Shown: piece by piece, positions 7,629-10,482 of the stretch | Numbering within the stretch: position 1 is the stretch's first letter | How the letters are laid out: each line of letters starts with the position of its first letter | Assembly (NCBI GenBank): GCA_937888895.1 | Contig: CALASV010000193.1 | Location: 1-10,482, forward strand | Direction: 5' to 3' | From: an uncultured Clostridia bacterium | GTDB taxonomy: Bacteria; Bacillota; Clostridia; Lachnospirales; Lachnospiraceae | Length of the DNA: 10,482 bases | Made by a program: the position numbers and the translations under genes | The notes under the pieces: generated by a model | Databases searched by the model: none | What the model saw: only the letters and a program-made list of their open reading frames with translations | What the model was told of the DNA's origin: nothing

Positions 7629-8672
7629 TTATCTTCTAATAAACTTTAAAATTTCTTTACAACTATGAGAAAAATCTTGATTTCCAAAAGCAACTTGTTC
7701 TAAGCCAACTCCTTGAAACAGACTTTCGGAAAATGGTACATAAAAAGTTTTACTATCTTCTTTCTTCTTTCTACTTTTATTTATAATAAAAAATAAATCA
7801 TCATAATATGTCTTTTCCTTCATACTTTCGTCATTCTTTAAACATTCTAATTTTCCATTTCCAACAACATCATCTGCAAAAACAACAAAATTGTAATCAC
7901 ATAATTCAAAAATTTTTTCATTTTTTTCATAAAAACCAGAAGGAATATCTAAAAAAATCATCTCTGCTTCTGTATTATCTTTTAAAGATTGAATAAAATT
8001 AACAATATTTTCACTAGACATACTTTGTAAATCACTAAAATTTTGTATTGTTGGAATTACTAATACACTATCTTTATTTCGTTTTATCATATTTACAATA
8101 GATACAGAAATATCTCTTTTATCTTTTAAAGCAAAAATAATATCTTCCATCTTTGTTTCAAAATCAACTTGATATAAATGTTTTGTATAAGAAAACTCTT
8201 CCATATTACAATATAAACTCGTCATTTCTTTTGCACACAACATAGCACATAAATAAGCTAATGTAGTTTTCCCTGAACCACCTTGCACTGAACTAAAAGA
8301 AATTATCGTTTTTCTATTTTGTGTTTCACTTATATTTTTTCTATGAAGTGTTGATAATATAGTTTGAATATCATTTAAGATGTCCATTCCTTTTTGATAA
8401 ATATTTAATTCACTATAAAATTCTTCTATCTTTATTTTTGTTCTATCAGAAATTACAATTCCTACTACTCCTTTTGGAAGTTCTATTTCATCTAAACATT
8501 CTTTATCTGCAATACATACTTCTATTTTTTTTGTACTTATACATGGAATAACACTATTAAATTCTGAAAGAAAAGATATTTCAAAATTTATTTCTCTTTT
8601 TCCCATAACATAAGAACTAAAACAATCCAAAAAATAACTATTTTTACTACATAATAAAATTTGAACTTTCAT
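7629..8672 (-). CDS. tadZ: TadZ/CpaE-like pilus localisation protein (pseudo-receiver plus ParA/MinD-type ATPase)
   Basis: In this family an N-terminal receiver-like domain is fused to a MinD-type ATPase and places the Tad machine in the cell. Here residues 1-105 form an alpha/beta domain (VQILLCSK, then IEVCIAD around 50-56, VVGIVISD around 69-76) that fits a degenerate receiver. Residues 120-345 form the ATPase domain, with Walker A QGGSGKTT at 130-137 and a Walker B-like MIFLDIPSG at 238-246. The MinD/ParA signature lysine (K of KGGxGKT) is replaced by Gln130, while Lys135 is kept, so ATP may bind with altered hydrolysis or dimer control. The ATG has AAAGGGG (8686-8680), 7 bases away. It is the first gene of the operon, behind a promoter carrying paired dyads. 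Confidence 0.82.
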   Translation of the reverse strand: MKVQILLCSKNSYFLDCFSSYVMGKREINFEISFLSEFNSVIPCISTKKIEVCIADKECLDEIELPKGVVGIVISDRTKIKIEEFYSELNIYQKGMDILNDIQTILSTLHRKNISETQNRKTIISFSSVQGGSGKTTLAYLCAMLCAKEMTSLYCNMEEFSYTKHLYQVDFETKMEDIIFALKDKRDISVSIVNMIKRNKDSVLVIPTIQNFSDLQSMSSENIVNFIQSLKDNTEAEMIFLDIPSGFYEKNEKIFELCDYNFVVFADDVVGNGKLECLKNDESMKEKTYYDDLFFIINKSRKKKEDSKTFYVPFSESLFQGVGLEQVAFGNQDFSHSCKEILKFIRR

Positions 8673-8752
8673 AAAATTTCCCCTTTATTTTTAGTTAAGC
8701 AAAAAATAATAAACTTTTTATATTTAATTTTTTTGAATTAAATGTCATATTT

Positions 8753-8769
8753 TAGAGTTTATAACTCTA
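8753..8769. promoter_or_regulatory. Operator-like dyad 1 at the predicted tad transcription start
   Basis: TAGAGTTTATAACTCTA is a perfect 7+3+7 inverted repeat. It covers the predicted start of the tad transcript (about 8768), where a bound protein would block initiation. It is followed on the plus strand by TCCTAATTTT, which also follows dyad 2 (8770-8779 and 8804-8813). Confidence 0.7.
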
Positions 8770-8774
8770 TCCTA

Positions 8775-8803
8775 ATTTTAGAGTTTATTGCTCTAAATGT
8801 CAA
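8775..8803 (-). promoter_or_regulatory. Promoter of the tad operon
   Basis: On the minus strand, a consensus -35 TTGACA (8803-8798) is followed after exactly 17 bases by TAAAAT (8780-8775), one mismatch from the consensus -10. Transcription would start near 8768, leaving about 95 bases of leader before the tadZ-like gene. The spacer is almost entirely occupied by operator-like dyad 2. Confidence 0.72.
8779..8795. promoter_or_regulatory. Operator-like dyad 2 inside the tad promoter spacer
   Basis: TAGAGTTTATTGCTCTA shares 15 of 17 bases with dyad 1, with outer arms TAGAG/CTCTA intact. Its centre is 26 bp from the centre of dyad 1. It lies between the -35 and -10 boxes of the tad promoter, a classical repressor position. 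Confidence 0.7.
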
Positions 8804-8823
8804 TCCTAATTTTCTATTTTTCT

Positions 8824-8829
8824 TATACT
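8824..8829 (+). promoter_or_regulatory. Possible -10 element for the XRE regulator gene
   Basis: TATACT lies about 56 bases before the regulator's ATG and would give a leader of roughly 50 bases. I see no good -35 at 16-18 bases (CAATCC at 17), so the promoter may be weak or depend on an activator. Confidence 0.3.
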
Positions 8830-8884
8830 ATCCAAAAAAGATGACATTCTATCTTTAAAAAGAATTACATTAGGAGGACACTGT

Positions 8885-9109
8885 ATGAAATATAATGAAA
8901 GGATTCGACAAATTCGAGAAAATCACTCCCTCACCCAACAAAAAGTTGCTAACTTATTAAATGTCGGGCAACGTACTTATGCTGATTATGAAAGTGGAAA
9001 GACAAGAATTCCTGTTGACAGTTTACTAATATTAGCAAAACATTATGATGTTTCTATGGACTATATTACTGGTGCAAGTAATATAAAAAAAGAATATCCA
9101 AAAAAATAA
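8885..9109 (+). CDS. Small XRE/cI-family transcriptional regulator
   Basis: This 74-residue protein is essentially a single helix-turn-helix domain. It contains IRQIRENHSLTQQKVANLL, then VGQRTYADYESGKTRIPVDSL and LAKHYDVSMDYITG, the full XRE pattern with conserved Gln in helix 2, the YExGK turn and the terminal Y[IL]xG. There is no ligand or oligomerisation domain beyond a short Lys-rich tail, so it probably acts as a dimer. It has a perfect AGGAGG (8872-8877), 7 bases before the ATG. It is divergent from the tad operon, and the 212-base gap holds two 17-bp dyads over the tad promoter, so it is a strong candidate regulator of the pilus and perhaps of itself. Direct binding is inferred from position. 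Confidence 0.88.
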   Translation: MKYNERIRQIRENHSLTQQKVANLLNVGQRTYADYESGKTRIPVDSLLILAKHYDVSMDYITGASNIKKEYPKK

Positions 9110-9134
9110 TCTAACTATGACTTAATTCCTATTT

Positions 9135-9368
9135 CTAAAATTTTTCTAATTTAGTATAATAATTGTAACATTTAATACTATTTAGATGAATAAGTTTGTT
9201 ATTTTCTAATAATCTATTAACTACCCACTTACATATTTCTATCATTCCTTGATTAATATCTTTTTTTACTATATCTATTGCTCTTTTAACAACTGCTTCG
9301 GAATGTTTGAATCTTTTTTCCGATAATCTATTTTTTACTTCTTTATATAATTCATCATATTCAATCAT
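9135..9368 (-). CDS. yqeK: YqeK-like protein with the HD metal core deleted (77-residue remnant)
   Basis: YqeK is an HD-domain diadenosine tetraphosphate hydrolase of about 190 residues. Here residues 1-36 match its first helices (YKEVKNRLSEKRFKHSEAVV, then KRAIDIVKK, including the R-x-x-H-S motif with the first metal-ligand His22). Residues 37-77 match its extreme C-terminus (DINQGMIEICKWVVNRLLEN, then NKLIHLNSIKCYNYY; compare the family ending D-L-D ... Y-[VL]-x-x-x-G-x-L-I-H-x-x-T-[IV]-x-A-x-N-Y). The central 110 or so residues with the HD pair and other ligands are missing, joined in frame near 9260, so hydrolase activity is not expected. The ATG at 9368 has AAGGAG 8 bases away; a GTG at 9377 is poorly served. 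It lies 47 bases downstream of the Nudix-like gene on the same strand. Confidence 0.6.
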   Translation of the reverse strand: MIEYDELYKEVKNRLSEKRFKHSEAVVKRAIDIVKKDINQGMIEICKWVVNRLLENNKLIHLNSIKCYNYYTKLEKF

Positions 9369-9376
9369 ATTTTTCA

Positions 9377-9382
9377 CTCCTT
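9377..9382 (-). promoter_or_regulatory. Ribosome binding site that fixes the YqeK-like start
   Basis: AAGGAG lies 8 bases before the ATG at 9368 and overlaps the alternative GTG at 9377, favouring the shorter product. A well-kept ribosome binding site on a gutted gene suggests it is still translated. Confidence 0.6.
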
Positions 9383-9415
9383 GCCTTTATAATTTAATTG
9401 TATTTATACTAAATC

Positions 9416-9847
9416 TTATCTATTTTCTAATTCCTTAACATATTTTACAATATCACTATTAACTTCTTGTATTCTATTGTCATTTTCTAATTGTTGTAAA
9501 TTATACCAAGAAAATTTTATATCATTTATAACAAAATTTTTTTCTTTCATTATAGTTGGTATATTTTCTATGTTTATATTGTAAAAATAGTGATGATATT
9601 CTTTTTCTTTTTGTGCACTTACTGAATACTTTTTATGAATTTTATCATTTAAATAATTAAATTGTAAATTGTTTTCGGAGATTTTTAATTTTTTGTTTAT
9701 TTCTTTGATTATAATATCTTTTTCTTTTAAATTTTCTTCTAATTTACAATTTAAAAATAAATAGCTTTTCCATCTTTTGTCATAATATTGTAAATATTCA
9801 TTTTTACTATTTTTTATAATTATAATTGCATGTTTGTGTTCTTTCAT
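9416..9847 (-). CDS. Nudix-fold protein with a degenerate catalytic box
   Basis: This 143-residue protein fits a Nudix fold: a first strand HAIIIIKNSKNEYLQYYDKR, WKSYLFLNCKLEEN before the box, and the C-terminal FSWYNLQQLENDNRIQEVNS then DIVKYVKEL, which resembles the end of many Nudix hydrolases. In the box position (about 34-56) the REUxEExGU part reads KEINKKLKI, so the two Mg-binding glutamates are lysines (52-53) and the Gly is lost. Catalysis is therefore doubtful and a binding role more likely. From memory, DKIHKKYSVSAQKEKEYHHYFY and the strand WKSYLFLNCK resemble SMODS-associated Nudix domains found with nucleotide-signalling defence genes; I cannot verify this. The only AGGAG is 17 bases upstream of the ATG, so initiation looks weak. 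It is extremely AT-rich. Confidence 0.6.
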   Translation of the reverse strand: MKEHKHAIIIIKNSKNEYLQYYDKRWKSYLFLNCKLEENLKEKDIIIKEINKKLKISENNLQFNYLNDKIHKKYSVSAQKEKEYHHYFYNINIENIPTIMKEKNFVINDIKFSWYNLQQLENDNRIQEVNSDIVKYVKELENR

Positions 9848-9882
9848 AATTTTACTTTCTTTTTCTCCTATTTTTATTTTAA

Positions 9883-9911
9883 ATTATAAACACTATATCA
9901 TATTTTGTGAA
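9883..9911 (-). promoter_or_regulatory. Promoter of the Nudix-like / YqeK-like unit
   Basis: TTCACA (9911-9906), 17 bases, then a perfect TATAAT (9888-9883) on the minus strand. The start would be near 9876, about 28 bases before the Nudix-like ATG. The YqeK-like gene would be cotranscribed. Confidence 0.6.
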
Positions 9912-9991
9912 AATTATCTATAAATTGAATATATTTTGTTTTTATAATTTTGGGCATTTAAATTTTACCAGGGAAATTTTACATAATTTTA

Positions 9992-10020
9992 TTGATTTTC
10001 CGTTAACTTTGTTGTATAAT
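9992..10020 (+). promoter_or_regulatory. Promoter of the leader frame and 119-residue membrane protein
   Basis: TTGATT (9992-9997), 17 bases, then a perfect TATAAT (10015-10020) on the plus strand. Transcription would begin near 10027, about 25 bases before the leader ATG. It is divergent from the Nudix-like promoter. Confidence 0.7.
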
Positions 10021-10052
10021 TGTATGTATAAAAATTAAGGAAAGGGATCCTC

Positions 10053-10115
10053 ATGTTATTTATAGGGGATTCTTATCCCCATAGTATACTTGGGGACAAG
10101 GTAATTCTCAGATGA
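10053..10115 (+). CDS. 20-codon leader frame translationally coupled to the downstream gene
   Basis: An ATG preceded by AAAGGG (10041-10046, 6 bases away) opens a 20-codon frame (MLFIGDSYPH, then SILGDKVILR). Its TGA overlaps the ATG of the next gene as ATGA. The downstream gene has only a weak AAGG of its own, 10 bases from its ATG, so re-initiation after the leader is plausible. The codons GGGGAT to ATCCCC form a hairpin, so ribosome movement over the leader would change RNA structure. No amino acid is over-represented, so classical attenuation by starvation is not suggested. It may be a coupling device or a small peptide; I do not recognise it. Confidence 0.4.
   Translation: MLFIGDSYPHSILGDKVILR
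10065..10096 (+). promoter_or_regulatory. Mutually exclusive hairpins in the leader
   Basis: GGGGAT-TCTT-ATCCCC (10065-10080) is a perfect 6-bp stem with a tetraloop. The same 3' arm, TCCCC (10076-10080), can instead pair with GGGGA at 10092-10096 across an 11-base loop. Only one can form at a time. Neither is followed by a U-run, so control of translation rather than termination is the likelier use. The GC-rich arms stand out in an AT-rich region. Confidence 0.45.
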
Positions 10116-10471
10116 AAAAATTTCATCAAATTATAGGAGTTGTTGTAGTTGTTGTTTTATGTTTGGTATGTTTCTTTTTATTAATATCAAACAAAAAAAC
10201 TGATGAGGAACGGTTTTATGACCGCAGAGCCAAATTAACAGAGGTCAAGAATTGGGACGATATCGAAACATTCAAGATTGCCTTCAAAAAAGCAGTAGAA
10301 CATGAAGGAGTCGTTATCGCAGACCATTTTATATCAATCTGGGCGCATAATTCTGGCATCATTACTCATGGCATGGTTTACCATGTTTTGACAGATGAAA
10401 ATGAGTATTTTACATACTCCATTGATTCAAATTCTTCATCAATATTTGAAGAAATAACAAATTTATCTTGA
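10112..10471 (+). CDS. Unrecognised membrane-anchored protein, 119 residues
   Basis: I do not recognise the family. The N-terminus (MKKFHQ) leads into one very hydrophobic helix (residues 7-25, with a run of six Val, Leu and Cys), followed by SNKK. There is no signal-peptidase site or good lipobox, so a single-pass anchored protein is likely. The remaining 90 residues form a small soluble domain with KNWDDIETFKIAFKKAVEHE, then GVVIADHFISIWAHNSG, THGMVYHVL and a Ser-rich end. His, Trp and acidic residues are visible, but no catalytic motif that I can name. The start overlaps the stop of the 20-codon leader (ATGA). It is complete, ending 11 bases before the window edge. Its DNA is clearly more GC-rich than the genes to its left, suggesting a different origin. 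Confidence 0.65.
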   Translation: MKKFHQIIGVVVVVVLCLVCFFLLISNKKTDEERFYDRRAKLTEVKNWDDIETFKIAFKKAVEHEGVVIADHFISIWAHNSGIITHGMVYHVLTDENEYFTYSIDSNSSSIFEEITNLS

Positions 10472-10482
10472 CTTGTTCCAAT

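Noticed and set aside
9110..9140. Terminator between the convergent XRE and YqeK-like genes
   Set aside because: Only a weak AT-only pairing (CTAAA/TTTAG) around 9135-9154 is visible, inside the coding end. It is not strong enough to call.
10372..10385. Perfect palindrome CATGGTTTACCATG
   Set aside because: It lies inside the 119-residue gene, encoding part of HGMVYHV, with no second copy and no promoter nearby. A chance palindrome is the simpler reading.
1..10482. CRISPR array, tRNA or rRNA genes, insertion sequences
   Set aside because: There are no regularly spaced repeats, no cloverleaf-like GTTCNANNC element in context, no transposase motifs and no terminal inverted repeats.

Overview
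The window is about 70% A+T. Its gene content and strong AGGAGG-type ribosome binding sites point to a low-GC Firmicute, most likely a gut-type clostridium near Lachnospiraceae. That placement rests on the Flp1-like pilin, the DUF5702 protein and the secretin-less Tad layout, and it is an inference.

Positions 1-69 hold the first 23 codons of uvrB (minus strand). It is separated from the rest by a hairpin (182-209) and a short reading frame (238-495) that looks like the tail of a BspA-type leucine-rich-repeat protein.

Positions 515-8672 are one minus-strand operon for a Tad/Flp (type IVb) pilus. In transcription order it encodes a TadZ/CpaE-like ATPase with an altered Walker A, the CpaF/TadA secretion ATPase, the platform proteins TadB and TadC, an Flp1-type pilin, a TadE-type pseudopilin, and a 1055-residue DUF5702 protein with a long coiled coil. 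The first four genes overlap or lie within 22 bases of each other. The pilin is followed by a 116-base gap with a strong hairpin, which could set a high pilin-to-machine ratio. Neither a prepilin peptidase nor a CpaB homologue is in the window. A secretin is not expected in a Gram-positive.

The operon promoter is readable: TTGACA, 17 bases, TAAAAT on the minus strand (8803-8775). A 17-bp dyad fills its spacer, and a second copy sits at the predicted start of transcription. The divergent gene (8885-9109) encodes a 74-residue XRE regulator that is the obvious candidate to bind these sites, so this may be a compact repressor/pilus switch.

Positions 9110-10482 look like accessory DNA. A two-gene minus-strand unit encodes a Nudix-fold protein whose catalytic glutamates are replaced by lysines and a 77-residue protein that looks like YqeK with its HD core deleted in frame. 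To the right, a clear plus-strand promoter drives a 20-codon leader frame with two competing hairpins. The leader overlaps (ATGA) the start of an unrecognised 119-residue membrane-anchored protein, whose DNA is visibly more GC-rich than its surroundings. There is no gene-free stretch above 300 bases; the largest (about 205-265 bases, at 8673-8884 and 9848-10052) carry the promoters described.
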